This document shows, piece by piece, positions 1-9,472 of a DNA stretch of 64,000 nucleotides. Within the stretch, counting starts at the first letter, position 1; each line of letters begins with the position of its first letter. Source of the DNA: Streptomyces dengpaensis (lineage in GTDB: Bacteria > Actinomycetota > Actinomycetes > Streptomycetales > Streptomycetaceae); the NCBI RefSeq assembly GCF_002946835.1, contig NZ_CP026652.1:2790001-2854000 (forward strand). The letters run 5' to 3'. The notes below the pieces were generated by a model. That model worked only from the letters and a program-made list of their open reading frames with translations. It made no database searches and had not been told where the DNA came from. The translations under genes and the position numbers were made by a program.

Positions 1-600
1 GACATGCGGCACGGTACGCGGCAGCAGACTGCGCGCGGTCTCGGTGAGTACCGGCTTTCCCGGTACGAAAACCACCGGAACGATGGAATCGGCGGGCTCC
101 ATCCTGATCGCCCGCGCTGCGCCGGCCTCCATCCAGGAGAGCGTGAAACCGCCGAGCAGACAGGCCGCGACATTGTCGGGGTGTCCCTCGATCTCGGTGG
201 CGAGCTCCAGGAGCGCGGTGTCGTCCAGCTTGGTGTCGCCGCCTATGGTCACGGCGCGGGCGGCGACGATGCCGGCGCAGATGGCGGCGGAGGAGGAGCC
301 GAGGCCCCGCCCGTGCGGGATGCGGTTGGCGCAGACGATCTCGAGCCCGCGCGGCTGTCCGCCCAGCAGATCGAAGGCGGTGCGCAGGGAACGTACGAGG
401 AGGTGACTCTCGTCACGAGGGAGCGTCTCGCTGCCCTCACCTGCGATGTCGATGTGCAGCCCGGAGTCGGCCACCCGGACGACCACGTCGTCGTACAGCC
501 CCAGTGACAGGCCGAGGGCGTCGAAGCCCGGGCCGAGGTTGGCACTGGTGGCGGGGACGCGCACCCGGACGGCGGCGGCGCGGAACGCTGGACCGGCCAT
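1..600 (-). CDS. thrB: Homoserine kinase, N-terminal 200 residues (runs off the left edge)
   Basis: Phosphorylates L-homoserine with ATP to O-phosphohomoserine, the substrate of the neighbouring threonine synthase. The translation begins MAGPAFRAAAVRVRVPATSA and carries the GHMP-kinase glycine/serine loop PHGRGLGSSSAA at about residues 95-106. The ATG at 600 is preceded by AAGGAGAG about 10 bases upstream, which decides the start. The family is about 300 residues long, so roughly a third (the C-terminus) lies outside the window. It lies downstream of hom and thrC on the same strand with a 402-bp gap, so it may have its own promoter. Identity is confident from motif and context. Confidence 0.93.
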   Translation of the reverse strand, partial: MAGPAFRAAAVRVRVPATSANLGPGFDALGLSLGLYDDVVVRVADSGLHIDIAGEGSETLPRDESHLLVRSLRTAFDLLGGQPRGLEIVCANRIPHGRGLGSSSAAICAGIVAARAVTIGGDTKLDDTALLELATEIEGHPDNVAACLLGGFTLSWMEAGAARAIRMEPADSIVPVVFVPGKPVLTETARSLLPRTVPHV

Positions 601-1002
601 CGCTCGATGACTCTCCTTGAGCTGCGAGATTGTCGAATGAGATTCGAGTCGAAGGACATTCGATACGTACGGGGAGACCCTCAGGCCGCAAGGACGGCGC
701 GGCACCGCGGCATATGCGGCAGACGGGTTCGCTACAGCCTATCGAAGGAAGGTTCTGTGGCGACATAGGGCGCACAGGAGGCGCACGATGCGTGTCGTAA
801 GCCCCCCGTGCACCCCCCTGTCGGCTTGCCGTAGGGATGGCCCGGGCGCTGGGCGGTTTCCGTCGGCTTGTGACGGTGTCCGCCCGCGCCGGGCGCCCTG
901 GGTTGCCGTCCGGCGGCTTTACGGCGGCGGGTTGCCGCCCGGCGGCCGGCTGCCTGATCGACGCCCGGCGACTTACGGCTGGCGGGTTTGCGCCTGGCGG
1001 CT
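601..1002. other. Intergenic region thrB-thrC with GC-rich repeats and a hairpin
   Basis: No convincing gene. The part nearest thrC (about 890-1015) contains imperfect repeats built on GGCGGCTTTACG and GGCGGGTTGC. An 8-bp perfect inverted repeat (GCCTGGCG at 992-999, CGCCAGGC at 1006-1013) spans the thrC stop codon and could act as a terminator for thrC. The part nearest thrB would hold the thrB promoter; I cannot assign -35/-10 boxes with confidence. Confidence 0.5.
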
Positions 1003-2061
1003 TTACGCCAGGCCGAGCCGCTCCGCCGCCGTCACCGCGTCCACCGGGACCGTGACCGGCTGCGGGGCGCCGGCGACGGCCCAGTCGGGGTCCTTGAGGC
1101 CGTTTCCGGTGACCGTGCAGACGATCGTCTGGCCCGGGTCGACGAGGCCCCGCTCGGCGGCCTTCAGCAGACCGGCGACGGACGCGGCGGACGCGGGCTC
1201 GACGAAGACACCCTCCTGCGCGGCCAACAGGCGGTAGGCGCGCAGAATTTCACGGTCCGTCACCTCGTCGATGAGACCGCCCGATTCGTCCCGCGCGGCC
1301 AGCGCGAACTGCCACGAGGCCGGGTTGCCGATGCGGATCGCGGTGGCGATGGTCGACGGGTCCTTGACGACCTCGCCGCGCACGATCGGCGCCGAACCGG
1401 AGGCCTGGAAACCCCACATGCGCGGGGTCCGACGGGCGATGCCGTCGGCGGCGTACTCGGTGTAGCCCTTCCAGTACGCCGTGATGTTGCCCGCGTTGCC
1501 CACCGGCAGGACGTGGATGTCGGGCGCGTCACCCAGCATGTCCACGATCTCGAACGCGGCGGTCTTCTGGCCCTCGATACGCACCGGGTTGACCGAATTG
1601 ACCAGCGCCACCGGGTAGTTGTCGGAGAGAGCGCGCGCGAGCGTCAGGCAGTCGTCGAAGTTGCCGTCGACCTGGAGGATCTTCGCGCCGTGCACGAGGG
1701 CCTGGCCCATCTTGCCGAGCGCGATCTTGCCCTGCGGCACGAGGACGGCGGAGACCATCCCGGCGCGTACGGCATAGGCAGCGGCGGAGGCGGACGTATT
1801 GCCCGTGGAGGCGCAGATGACGGCCTTCGCGCCCTCCTCCTTGGCCTTCGTGATGGCCATGGTCATACCGCGGTCCTTGAAGGACCCGGTCGGGTTGGCG
1901 CCCTCCACCTTGAGGTGGACCTCGCAGCCCGTGCGCTCGGAGAGCACCTGCGCGGGCACGAGCGGCGTACCCCCCTCGCGGAGCGTCACGACCTCCGTGC
2001 TGTCGGATACCGGCAGCCGGTCCCGGTACTCCTCGATGATTCCGCGCCACTGGTGGGTCAT
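1003..2061 (-). CDS. thrC: Threonine synthase
   Basis: Converts O-phospho-L-homoserine to L-threonine; PLP-dependent (fold type II), cytoplasmic. 352 residues. The PLP lysine is in PTGSFKDRG (K62), the phosphate-binding Ser/Gly-rich segment is [13 protein letters not shown], and a second glycine cluster is [14 protein letters not shown]. The length fits the short actinobacterial ThrC form. The ATG at 2061 lies only 6 bases after the hom stop, so the two genes are very probably co-transcribed, giving hom-thrC then thrB. No truncation is seen. Confidence 0.95.
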   Translation of the reverse strand: MTHQWRGIIEEYRDRLPVSDSTEVVTLREGGTPLVPAQVLSERTGCEVHLKVEGANPTGSFKDRGMTMAITKAKEEGAKAVICASTGNTSASAAAYAVRAGMVSAVLVPQGKIALGKMGQALVHGAKILQVDGNFDDCLTLARALSDNYPVALVNSVNPVRIEGQKTAAFEIVDMLGDAPDIHVLPVGNAGNITAYWKGYTEYAADGIARRTPRMWGFQASGSAPIVRGEVVKDPSTIATAIRIGNPASWQFALAARDESGGLIDEVTDREILRAYRLLAAQEGVFVEPASAASVAGLLKAAERGLVDPGQTIVCTVTGNGLKDPDWAVAGAPQPVTVPVDAVTAAERLGLA

Positions 2062-2067
2062 TGCTGG

Positions 2068-3360
2068 TTACTCTCCTTCAACCCGCATGATGCTGGCGAC
2101 GCCCCGCACGGTGTCGAGGCCGCGCAGCGCCTCGACGGTCCCGTTCAAGGACGCGTCGGACGCACGGTGGGTGACGACGACGAGGGAGGCTTCCCCGTCC
2201 TTGCCCTGCTGCCGAACGGTATCGATCGAGACACCGTGCTCGGCGAAAACGGTGGCCACCTGGGCGAGAACACCCGGTTTGTCGGCCACGTCGAGGCTGA
2301 TGTGGTAGCGCGTGACGACATCGCCCATGGGCGAGACGGGCAGGGCCGCGTACGCCGACTCGCCGGGCCCGGTCGCACCGCTGAGCTTGTTGCGGCAGAC
2401 GGCGACGAGGTCGCCCAGGACGGCGGAGGCGGTCGGGGCGCCGCCCGCGCCGGGCCCGTAGAACATGAGCTGCCCGGCGGCATCCGACTCGACGAACACG
2501 GCGTTGTACGCGCCGCGCACGTTGGCGAGCGGGTGGCTCAGCGGAATCATCGCGGGGTGCACGCGCGCGGTGACGGACCCGCCGTCCGCGGCCCGCTCGC
2601 AGATGGCGAGCAGCTTGATGGTGCAGCCCATCTCCTTCGCCGAGGCGAAGTCGGCGGCGGTGACCTCGGTCATGCCCTCGCGGTAAACGTCGTCGAGGCG
2701 CACGCGCGTGTGGAAGGCGATTCCGGCGAGGATCGCGGCCTTGGCGGCGGCGTCGAAGGCCTCGACGTCGGCGGTCGGGTCGGCCTCGGCGTACCCGAGC
2801 GCTGTGGCCTCGTCGAGGGCCTCCTGATACCCGGCCCCGGTCGAGTCCATCTTGTCGAGGATGTAGTTGGTCGTCCCGTTGACGATCCCCATGACCCGGT
2901 TGATCTTGTCGCCGGCGAGGGACTCGCGCAGCGGCCGGATCAGCGGGATGGCACCGGCGACGGCGGCCTCGTAGTAGAGGTCCTTGTCGTGTTCCCCGGC
3001 GGCGGCGTGCAGGGCGGCGCCGTCCTGGGCGAGGAGGGCCTTGTTCGCGGAGACGACGGAGGCGCCGTGCTCGAAGGCGGTGGTGATGAGCGTGCGGGCG
3101 GGCTCGATACCGCCGATGACCTCGACGACGACGTCGATGTCCCCGCGTTTGACGAGCGCGGTGGCGTCGGTGGTGACGAGCTCGGCCGGGATTCCCTCGC
3201 GCACCTTGGAGGGCCGCCGTACGGCGACTCCGGCCAGCTCGACGGGGGCTCCGATGCGCGCGGCGAGGTCATCGGCGTGCGTCGTCATGATGCGCGCCAC
3301 CTCTGAGCCGACAACCCCACAGCCCAGCAGCGCCACCTTCAGCGGACGCGTACGCATCAT
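2068..3360 (-). CDS. hom: Homoserine dehydrogenase with C-terminal ACT domain
   Basis: Reduces aspartate semialdehyde to homoserine, the branch point between lysine and threonine/methionine synthesis. 430 residues from the chosen ATG (MMRTRPLKVALLGCGVVGSE). NAD(P)-binding GCGVVG lies at residues 13-18, the conserved SANKALL lysine near 107, the catalytic-region lysine in DAAAKAAILAG at K207, and an ACT domain (YHISLDVADKPGVLAQVAT) in the last 80 residues, which in this family mediates threonine feedback. The frame stays open 16 codons upstream to another ATG at 3408, but conserved sequence starts at 3360. About 135 bp separates it from lysA, which may hold a promoter. Confidence 0.95.
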   Translation of the reverse strand: MMRTRPLKVALLGCGVVGSEVARIMTTHADDLAARIGAPVELAGVAVRRPSKVREGIPAELVTTDATALVKRGDIDVVVEVIGGIEPARTLITTAFEHGASVVSANKALLAQDGAALHAAAGEHDKDLYYEAAVAGAIPLIRPLRESLAGDKINRVMGIVNGTTNYILDKMDSTGAGYQEALDEATALGYAEADPTADVEAFDAAAKAAILAGIAFHTRVRLDDVYREGMTEVTAADFASAKEMGCTIKLLAICERAADGGSVTARVHPAMIPLSHPLANVRGAYNAVFVESDAAGQLMFYGPGAGGAPTASAVLGDLVAVCRNKLSGATGPGESAYAALPVSPMGDVVTRYHISLDVADKPGVLAQVATVFAEHGVSIDTVRQQGKDGEASLVVVTHRASDASLNGTVEALRGLDTVRGVASIMRVEGE

Positions 3361-3495
3361 CCGACCTCGTTTCCTCATACCGTCATCGGTTGGTCCAGTC
3401 TCACTCACCGGACGGGGGTTTCTGCCCCTAGTCCGGATCGTGAGACGTCTATTTCATTTTTCTGGCAGGCGGACGCAGGAGATTTTCCGCCTGGG

Positions 3496-4887
3496 TCAGC
3501 CGACGTCGAGACGCAGGAGGTCCTCCTCCGTCTCACGGCGGACGATCACCCGGGCCTCGCCGTCGTTCACGGCGACGACCGGGGGGCGCAGCGCGTGGTT
3601 GTAGTTGCTGGCCATGGACCGGCAGTACGCGCCGGTCGCCGGGACCGCGATGAGGTCGCCCGGAGCCAGGTCGGAGGGCAGGAACGCGTCCTTCACGACG
3701 ATGTCGCCGCTCTCGCAGTGCTTGCCGACGACGCGGACGAGCATGGGCTCCGCGTCACTCGTACGGGAGACGAGGGCGACGCTGTACTCGGCGTCGTACA
3801 GCGCGGTACGGATGTTGTCGGACATGCCGCCGTCGACGGAGACGTAGGTACGCAGCCCGTCGAGGGGCTTGATCGTGCCGACCTCGTAGAGGGTGAAGGC
3901 GGTCGGGCCGACGATGGCGCGCCCGGGCTCGACGGAGATGCGCGGGGTGCGGAGCCGGGCGGCCTCACACTCACGGGTGACGATCTCGCTGAGCGCCTTG
4001 GCGATTTCGTGGGGCTCACGGGGGTCGTCGTCACTCGTGTAGGCGATTCCGAGCCCGCCACCGAGGTCGATCTCGGGCAGCTCGATGCCGTGCTCGTCGC
4101 GGATGGCCTTCAGGAGACCGACGACGCGGTGGGCCGCGACCTCGAAGCCGGACATGTCGAAGATCTGGGACCCGATGTGCGAGTGAATCCCGATGAGTTC
4201 GAGCCCGTCGAGCTGGAGGGCCCGGCGCACGGCCTCGGCGGCCTGTCCGCCGGCGAGCGGGATCCCGAACTTCTGATCCTCGTGGGCTGTCGCGATGAAC
4301 TCGTGGGTGTGCGCCTCTACGCCGACGGTGATACGGATCTGCACGCGCTGCCGCTTGCCGAGGGACTCGGCGATGTGGGCGACGCGGACGATCTCCTGGA
4401 AGGAGTCGAGCACGATACGTCCGACGCCAGCCTCGATGGCCGTACGGATCTCGGTCTCGGACTTGTTGTTGCCGTGGAAGGCGATGCGGTCGGCGGGCAT
4501 GCCGGCGGACAGGGCGGTGGCGAGCTCGCCGCCGGAGCAGACGTCGAGGTTGAGCCCTTCCTCGTGCAGCCACCGGACGACGGCCCGCGAGAGGAAGGCC
4601 TTGCCGGCGTAGAAGACGTCGGCGTCGTGCCCGAAGGCGGTGCGCCAGGCGCGGGCGCGCTCACGGAAGTCGGCCTCGTCGACGAAGTAGGCCGGAGTGC
4701 CGAACTCCTCGGCGAGCCGGGTGACTTCGATACCTCCGACGCTGACGACTCCGTCGGTCGTACGGGTGACGGTGTGGGCCCAGACCTTGGGGTCGAGGGC
4801 GTTGAGGTCGGCGGGCGGGGCGCTGTAGTGGCCCTCGGGGAGGACGTCGGCGTGACGGGGCCCGGCGGGGTGTGCGGAACGGCTCAT
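3496..4887 (-). CDS. lysA: Diaminopimelate decarboxylase
   Basis: Decarboxylates meso-diaminopimelate to L-lysine, the last step of lysine synthesis; PLP-dependent alanine-racemase fold. 463 residues. The PLP lysine is in VFYAGKAF (K96); GIHSHIGSQI, the phosphate-binding EPGRAIVGPT and the C-terminal YVSVDGGMSDNIR and KHCESGD motifs of this family are all present. The ATG at 4887 is preceded by TGAGGAAG about 12 bases upstream and lies 16 bp after the stop of the ArgS-like gene, so those two are probably one transcript. The frame is open farther upstream, but that extension overlaps the neighbour and has no family sequence. Confidence 0.95.
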   Translation of the reverse strand: MSRSAHPAGPRHADVLPEGHYSAPPADLNALDPKVWAHTVTRTTDGVVSVGGIEVTRLAEEFGTPAYFVDEADFRERARAWRTAFGHDADVFYAGKAFLSRAVVRWLHEEGLNLDVCSGGELATALSAGMPADRIAFHGNNKSETEIRTAIEAGVGRIVLDSFQEIVRVAHIAESLGKRQRVQIRITVGVEAHTHEFIATAHEDQKFGIPLAGGQAAEAVRRALQLDGLELIGIHSHIGSQIFDMSGFEVAAHRVVGLLKAIRDEHGIELPEIDLGGGLGIAYTSDDDPREPHEIAKALSEIVTRECEAARLRTPRISVEPGRAIVGPTAFTLYEVGTIKPLDGLRTYVSVDGGMSDNIRTALYDAEYSVALVSRTSDAEPMLVRVVGKHCESGDIVVKDAFLPSDLAPGDLIAVPATGAYCRSMASNYNHALRPPVVAVNDGEARVIVRRETEEDLLRLDVG

Positions 4888-4903
4888 GTCTGTAGGGGCT
4901 TCC

Positions 4904-5881
4904 TCAGAGGTAGTCAGGGGCACTGATGCCGAGCAGGGACAGGCCGCCGGCCAGCACCGTCCCGGCGGCTTCGGCGAGCGCGAGCCGGGCGCGGTGGGCG
5001 GCCAAGGGTTTCTCGTCGCCGCGCGGCAGCACGGTGTGCTGGACGGCGAGGAGGGCGTCGGCGGTGCCGACGAGATGCCGGGCGAGCCGGTCGGGTCCGC
5101 GGTGGGTCGCAGCGACGCGGAGGGCGTGGGGGTACTCGGCGAGGGCGGCGAGGAGATCGTCCTGGCCGCGTACGTCACTGGGGTCGCTGGGGTCGCCGGT
5201 GTAGCCGAGTGCGGCGGCGTTGCGGGTGAGGGCCCGGGTGCGCGCGTGCGCGTACCGAACGCGGAAGAGAGGGTTGCTCTCGCGCTGGACGAGGTGGTCG
5301 GCGGTGATCCGAGGCCGGTCGTGGGCCGCGGGGTGGAGCAGGGCCCAGCGGGCGGCGTCGGGGCCGAGGGGGGCGGGGTCCTCCGGCGCGGGCACGGGCC
5401 GCAGATTCACCGGCTCGGCGTGCCGCACCTCGGCGCGGCCGCCCTGGGTGGCGACGATCCGTACGAGCGTGTCCGCGACGACCTCGGCGCGGGTGTCGTA
5501 CGGCACGCGCAGCTCGACGACCTGCCCGGCGAGGGCGTCACCGTGCCCGTACCGAGGGCCTTGCGTGAGGACGTCCCGTACGAGGGCGCCGGACGCCCCG
5601 CTTCCGAGGCTGATGTTCAGAAACCCGGGCCCGGTGATCGCGACGTCGGCGACACCGGCAGCGCCGCTCAGGTGCGCCCGCAGGATCTCGGCCACGTCCC
5701 GGGGCGACCGCCCGGCAGGCCGCGCCAGCTGAAGGGCGATGTTCGTGGCGTAGTCCCCGCACCCGCCCGGCCCCGGCACCGTCACCACGGCACGTGCGGG
5801 CACGGCAACGCTCAGCTCCCCCTCATCGACAGCACGACGCACCGCGCGCAGCACGGTACGGGAGAGCTCGACGGGGGTCAC
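4904..5881 (-). CDS. nrtL: ArgS-related anticodon-binding protein (NrtL type)
   Basis: 325 residues from a GTG at 5881. The N-terminal part (to about residue 110) resembles the arginyl-tRNA synthetase N-terminal additional domain (DYATNIALQLARPAGRSPRD, then ITGPGFLNISL). The C-terminal 120 residues look like the DALR anticodon-binding domain (NPLFRVRYAHARTRALTRNA). Between them the aminoacylation core is missing: no HIGH or KMSKS motif is visible. So it should bind tRNA rather than charge it. Such proteins lie upstream of lysA in streptomycetes; their role is not known to me. The tRNA-Arg gene at 6914 is about 1 kb away. An ATG start farther upstream is possible, but only from VTPVELSRTVLRAV is the sequence protein-like. 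Confidence 0.8.
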   Translation of the reverse strand: MTPVELSRTVLRAVRRAVDEGELSVAVPARAVVTVPGPGGCGDYATNIALQLARPAGRSPRDVAEILRAHLSGAAGVADVAITGPGFLNISLGSGASGALVRDVLTQGPRYGHGDALAGQVVELRVPYDTRAEVVADTLVRIVATQGGRAEVRHAEPVNLRPVPAPEDPAPLGPDAARWALLHPAAHDRPRITADHLVQRESNPLFRVRYAHARTRALTRNAAALGYTGDPSDPSDVRGQDDLLAALAEYPHALRVAATHRGPDRLARHLVGTADALLAVQHTVLPRGDEKPLAAHRARLALAEAAGTVLAGGLSLLGISAPDYL

Positions 5882-6215
5882 GGGACAAGCGTAGGGGAGG
5901 AGGGGGGTGGGTAGGCGAGTGGGTTTGGGAGGGAGGGTCCGGGATGTGGACAGGGGCGGAGGGGACGGGCAGGAGGGTGCGGGCGCGGAGGGCCGCACTC
6001 TCGGTGCGTGGTCGCACGGCACGGCGAGAGCACGCTACGGCCACGCGAGTGACGGCCGAACCGTCCGGTGATCGCGGTGTCGAGGCGGGTGCGCGGGCCG
6101 ATGCCGATGCCCATCAATGGTGGTCACGGCGTCGATCAATAGTGTTCCGGCATCGGCGTCGGTGTCGGTGTCGGTGTCGGCATCGCATCGGCATCGGCAT
6201 CGGCATCGGCGTCGA
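5882..6215. other. Intergenic region with hexanucleotide repeat tract
   Basis: No gene supported. It holds the upstream region of the ArgS-like gene and, next to the response-regulator stop, a microsatellite described separately. Confidence 0.5.
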
Positions 6216-6220
6216 TCAAT
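6128..6220. repeat. GGCATC/GGTGTC hexanucleotide tract flanked by a 13-bp direct repeat
   Basis: Between 6149 and 6210 the sequence is almost entirely tandem GGCATC, GGCGTC and GGTGTC units. The tract is bracketed by two copies of GGCGTCGATCAAT (6128-6140 and 6208-6220); the right copy contains the TGA stop of the response regulator. This looks like replication slippage at the 3' end of a gene. Confidence 0.7.
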
Positions 6221-6734
6221 GACCGGCGCGTCCGGCGCGCTCGGCTTCCTCGACGCCGGGGCCCCCGAAGGCGCCCTCGGCAGCTCCTCCGAAGGCGCCT
6301 TCGAACGAGGGTGAGGCACCGCTCTCCGCACCCCCCGCACCGCCGCCACGCGCCGACGGCCGCTGCTCCAGCAACTGCCATACGAGCCGCACGAGTTCGA
6401 CGGGCTCGAAGGGCTTGGCGAGAAAGGCGTCGACACCGACATCAAGCCCGCACTCGACCTCGTACTGGGTGCAGGCACTCACGATGGCGAGGGGAACATT
6501 CCGGGTCCGGGGATCGGCGCGAAGTCGGGCGGCGGTCCGCAACCCGTCAAGCCGGGGCATGACGACATCAAGGGTCACGACGTCGGGCCGCACCTGATGG
6601 ACGATATCCAGGCATTCGGCACCATCGGCCGCGGTCACCACCTCGAAACCCTCCAGCTCGAGGTTGACCCTGATCAGCTGCCGGATGACCTTGTTGTCGT
6701 CCACAACAAGCACCCGACCGGACGCGCCTGACAC
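6216..6734 (-). CDS. Single-domain response regulator with Gly/Ala-rich tail
   Basis: 172 residues from GTG 6734. The receiver domain (about residues 6-125) has the acidic pair D12/D13, phosphoacceptor D56 in VTLDVVMPRLDG, S86 in the switch position and K107 in DAFLAKPFEP, so it should be phosphorylatable. There is no DNA-binding output domain; the last 45 residues are a low-complexity Gly/Ala/Glu tail with a repeated EGAFGG element. No histidine kinase is adjacent, so it probably works with an unlinked kinase or as a CheY-like adaptor. The frame is open upstream of 6734, but the protein-like part starts at VSGASGRVLVVDDNKV. Confidence 0.85.
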   Translation of the reverse strand: MSGASGRVLVVDDNKVIRQLIRVNLELEGFEVVTAADGAECLDIVHQVRPDVVTLDVVMPRLDGLRTAARLRADPRTRNVPLAIVSACTQYEVECGLDVGVDAFLAKPFEPVELVRLVWQLLEQRPSARGGGAGGAESGASPSFEGAFGGAAEGAFGGPGVEEAERAGRAGH

Positions 6735-6913
6735 AACTCGAGAGTAGGTCCGCACCCACCGCCGCGTCCGGGTTTTCCCCACTTCCACCCCCTGCGGGCC
6801 TCCCCACCCCGCGCCCGCGCAGTCCCCGCCCCTCCCCCACGCAAACCCATGCCGGCCACCCGCAAAAGAGCTGGTAGGGTTCTACCCGTCGCCGCGAACA
6901 CCACGCCCGACGC

Positions 6914-6985
6914 GCCCCCGTAGCTCAGGGGATAGAGCAACGGCCTCCGGAGCCGTGTGCGCAGGTTCGAATCCTGCCGGGGGCA
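6914..6985 (+). tRNA. tRNA-Arg(CCG)
   Basis: Full cloverleaf of 72 nt without encoded CCA: acceptor GCCCCCG pairs with CGGGGGC (6978-6984), discriminator A at 6985, anticodon stem ACGGC/GCCGT with loop CTCCGGA, so the anticodon is CCG (reads CGG, Arg). The T arm is GCAGG-TTCGAAT-CCTGC. Accessory DNA starts directly after its 3' end, as expected for a tRNA used or once used as an integration site. Confidence 0.95.
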
Positions 6986-7041
6986 CTCGCCGATCAGTCA
7001 GCAAGAATCAAGCTCTGATCAGGGCGGATGCCGATGTTGAG

Positions 7042-7128
7042 AGAGCGGGAGTCAGTCTCACTGATTCCCGCTCTTTCTCGTTGTCTCTCACTGTTCGCGC
7101 ACTATCTGCGATACGCGCGACACACCTC
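7042..7128. repeat. 87-bp direct repeat, copy 1 (terminator-like hairpin inside)
   Basis: Matches 11425-11511 over 87 bp with roughly ten mismatches by eye and no length change. The left third is a hairpin (GAGCGGGA / TCCCGCTC, 7043-7075) followed by a T-rich stretch; the right half shares a long identical block ending in GCGACACACCTC. Copy 1 lies 57 bp after tRNA-Arg; copy 2 lies next to the broken tra gene. Confidence 0.85.
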
Positions 7129-7274
7129 CGACAAACTCAGATGACAACCCAGGCGAGCAGGCCGGCCACCCAGACCTGCATCTGGCGCCCCCGACGTCCG
7201 ACACGTCTCGCGAAGCGAGGGAGCGAGCGGCGCGTGGGAGCCGGGAGCAGGCTGGATGGTGGAGGTGGATTGCC

Positions 7275-9328
7275 GTGGCGCACAACGAAGCCGTCTCGCC
7301 CGTCGCGGATGCTGCAGCATTCGAAGCTCTGTTCCACGAATCCCCTACCGGCCTGCTGATCTTGGACACGGAACTGCGGATCCTGCGGATCAACGTCAAC
7401 AGGCCGGTTCTGCACGAAACACCCCCTGTACAGATCACGGGCCGACACCTCACCGACGTATACGACCTTTCCGCACCCGGTGAGGTGCTGGCGATGCTGC
7501 GCGGGGTGTTGGAGAGCGGCGCTCCCGCACGGGGGCGACTGGTGGGGGTGCGTCCGAAGAGCGCGCCGGGGCCGGAGTACCTGTTCTCCGTTTCGGTATC
7601 TCGCCTGGAGGACTCGCAGGGGAGGACCTTGGGGGTGTTGGTGGAGATGCTCGATGTCACCGAACGCGAAAAGACGCGAGCCCGCCTGCGCGTCTTCGGC
7701 TCGGTGCGCGAGCACGTGGGACAGACCCTCGACGTGGTGGCCACCTGCGAGGAAGTGGTGCAGGAGTTGGTGCCGGACATCGCCGACATCGCCGTGGTGG
7801 AAGTGGTGGACGCAGTGATACGTGGCGAGGCCCTCCGCCGAGTCCTCTGGGACGGGAGGTGCCGCTGCGCCGTGCCGCCTTCGGCCACAGCGGCGGCGAC
7901 GAGCAGAATCACGCACATCCGGTGGGTGACGTGCGCGCTCTGCCGTTCCCGACGCCCTACGCCCAGACGCTGGCCGACCTCAAGCCCCGCCTTGTCACCC
8001 TGGGCCCCGACACACCCTGGCTGGCAGCGGTCCCACAGCGCGGCAAGGCGATCCGCGCATCCGGTGCCCACAGCCTGATCACAGCACCCCTGACGCTGCG
8101 TGGAACCGTGCTGGGGCTGCTCAGCCTGTACCGCACCGACCAGGCCAACCTCTACGACACCGGCGACGTCACCCTCGCCCTCGCAGTCGCCGCTCACACC
8201 GCGCTGTGTATCGACAACGCCCGCCGCTACACCCGCGAACACGCCATCGCCTCGACAATCCAGCGCCACGTGCTGCTCCCCCGCCCGGCGTCGCAGACCA
8301 CGGTGGAGACCGCGCACCTGCACGTGCCGTCCGAGGTGGGCGGAGGCGGCGGATTCGACACCTTCGCCCTGTCCGGCGCCCGCACCGCGCTGGAGGTCGG
8401 CGAAGTCGTCGGCCAGGGCATCTACGCGGCCACCACCCTGGGACAGATGCGGACCGCCTGCCACTCCTTGGCCGCGCTCGACCTGGAGCCCGACGAGCTC
8501 CTCGCACGCCTCAACGACACCGCCATCAGCCTGGCCCAGGAACGCGCAGCTCTGCCGCCCGGCGACCGCATGCCGCTCAGGGGAACCTGCGCGTACGCGG
8601 TCTACGACCCGCTCGCCCAGACCTGCACCATCGCCCTGGCCGGCCACCCCCCACCCGTCATCGCCCATCCCGACGGGAGGACCGAGATCCCCGACCTGCC
8701 CGCCGGACCCCCTCTGGGCAGTGCCGAGGGACCCCCCTTCGCCGCCACCACTATCCCTGTCGCCGATGGCAGCGTCCTCGCCTTCTACACCGCATCCCTC
8801 CTGCACACCTCCCCGTCCCCGGACACCCTCCAACGGGTGCTGGCCCACCCTGGCCGGCCACTGCAGGATCTATGCGATGACGTGCTCTACCGGCTGCGGA
8901 ACGACACCCGCCACGGCGACGTCTTCCTGCTCCTCGCCCGCACCCACCCATTCCCCGCCGACCAGGTCGCCACGTGGCAGCTCGACAACCACCCCCAAGC
9001 TGTCGCCACGGCGCGCGCTCACGCCCAACACCAGCTAGCCCTTTGGGGAGTGGATGAGGAAACCACCTACACCACCGAAATGATCGTCAGCGAACTGGTC
9101 ACCAACGCCGTCCGCTACGGCACCCCGCCTCTGCGGTTGCGGCTCATCAAGGACCGCACCCTCACCTGCGAGGTCCACGACGGCAATCCCCTCGCGCCGC
9201 GGTTGCGCCATGCGAAGACGGTCGACGAAGGCGGGCGCGGCCTTTTCATTGTCGCCCAACTCGCGCAGAACTGGGGTGTCCGCTACTCCCTCGACGGCAA
9301 GACGGTCTGGGCCGAGCAGATTCTCTAA
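7275..9328 (+). pseudogene. PAS/GAF/PP2C (SpoIIE)/HATPase regulator, one-base frameshift
   Basis: Member of the streptomycete SpoIIE-type phosphatase plus anti-sigma-kinase family. GTG 7275 has GGAGGTGG 6-7 bases upstream. Order: PAS (FHESPTGLLILDTELRIL, nt 7320-7680), GAF (about 7700-8220), PP2C-like (about 8250-8950), HATPase_c (SELVTNAVRYG, EGGRGLFIVAQL, 9000-9328). The first frame runs 7275-8078 and the second 7859-9328; one missing base near 7830 explains the switch (GAG-GC-CCT). Independently, the phosphatase motif normally reading GGDWYD is GGGGGFDTF, and the usual GDVMGHG is GEVVGQG, so metal-binding aspartates are changed or lost. It is probably dead, or at best a pseudophosphatase. 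A sequencing error could cause the frameshift but not the active-site changes. Confidence 0.8.
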
Positions 9329-9472
9329 CCCAATCAACCAGCGCGTGAGGCAGGTCGAGTGCAGCAGGACGTGACCTCCATGGACTGGTACCGCATCCCG
9401 GACGCGGACCGTGCGCCCTCTTTTCGGGCAGTCCCGGGCGTGTGACGCAGGGACCGCAGCACTCAGTGCAGC

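Noticed and set aside
988..3306. Very long plus-strand open frame (772 codons) opposite thrC and hom
   Set aside because: Mirror frame of minus-strand GC-rich genes; Arg/Gly/Asp-rich nonsense composition, no ribosome site, and the minus-strand genes have full motif sets.
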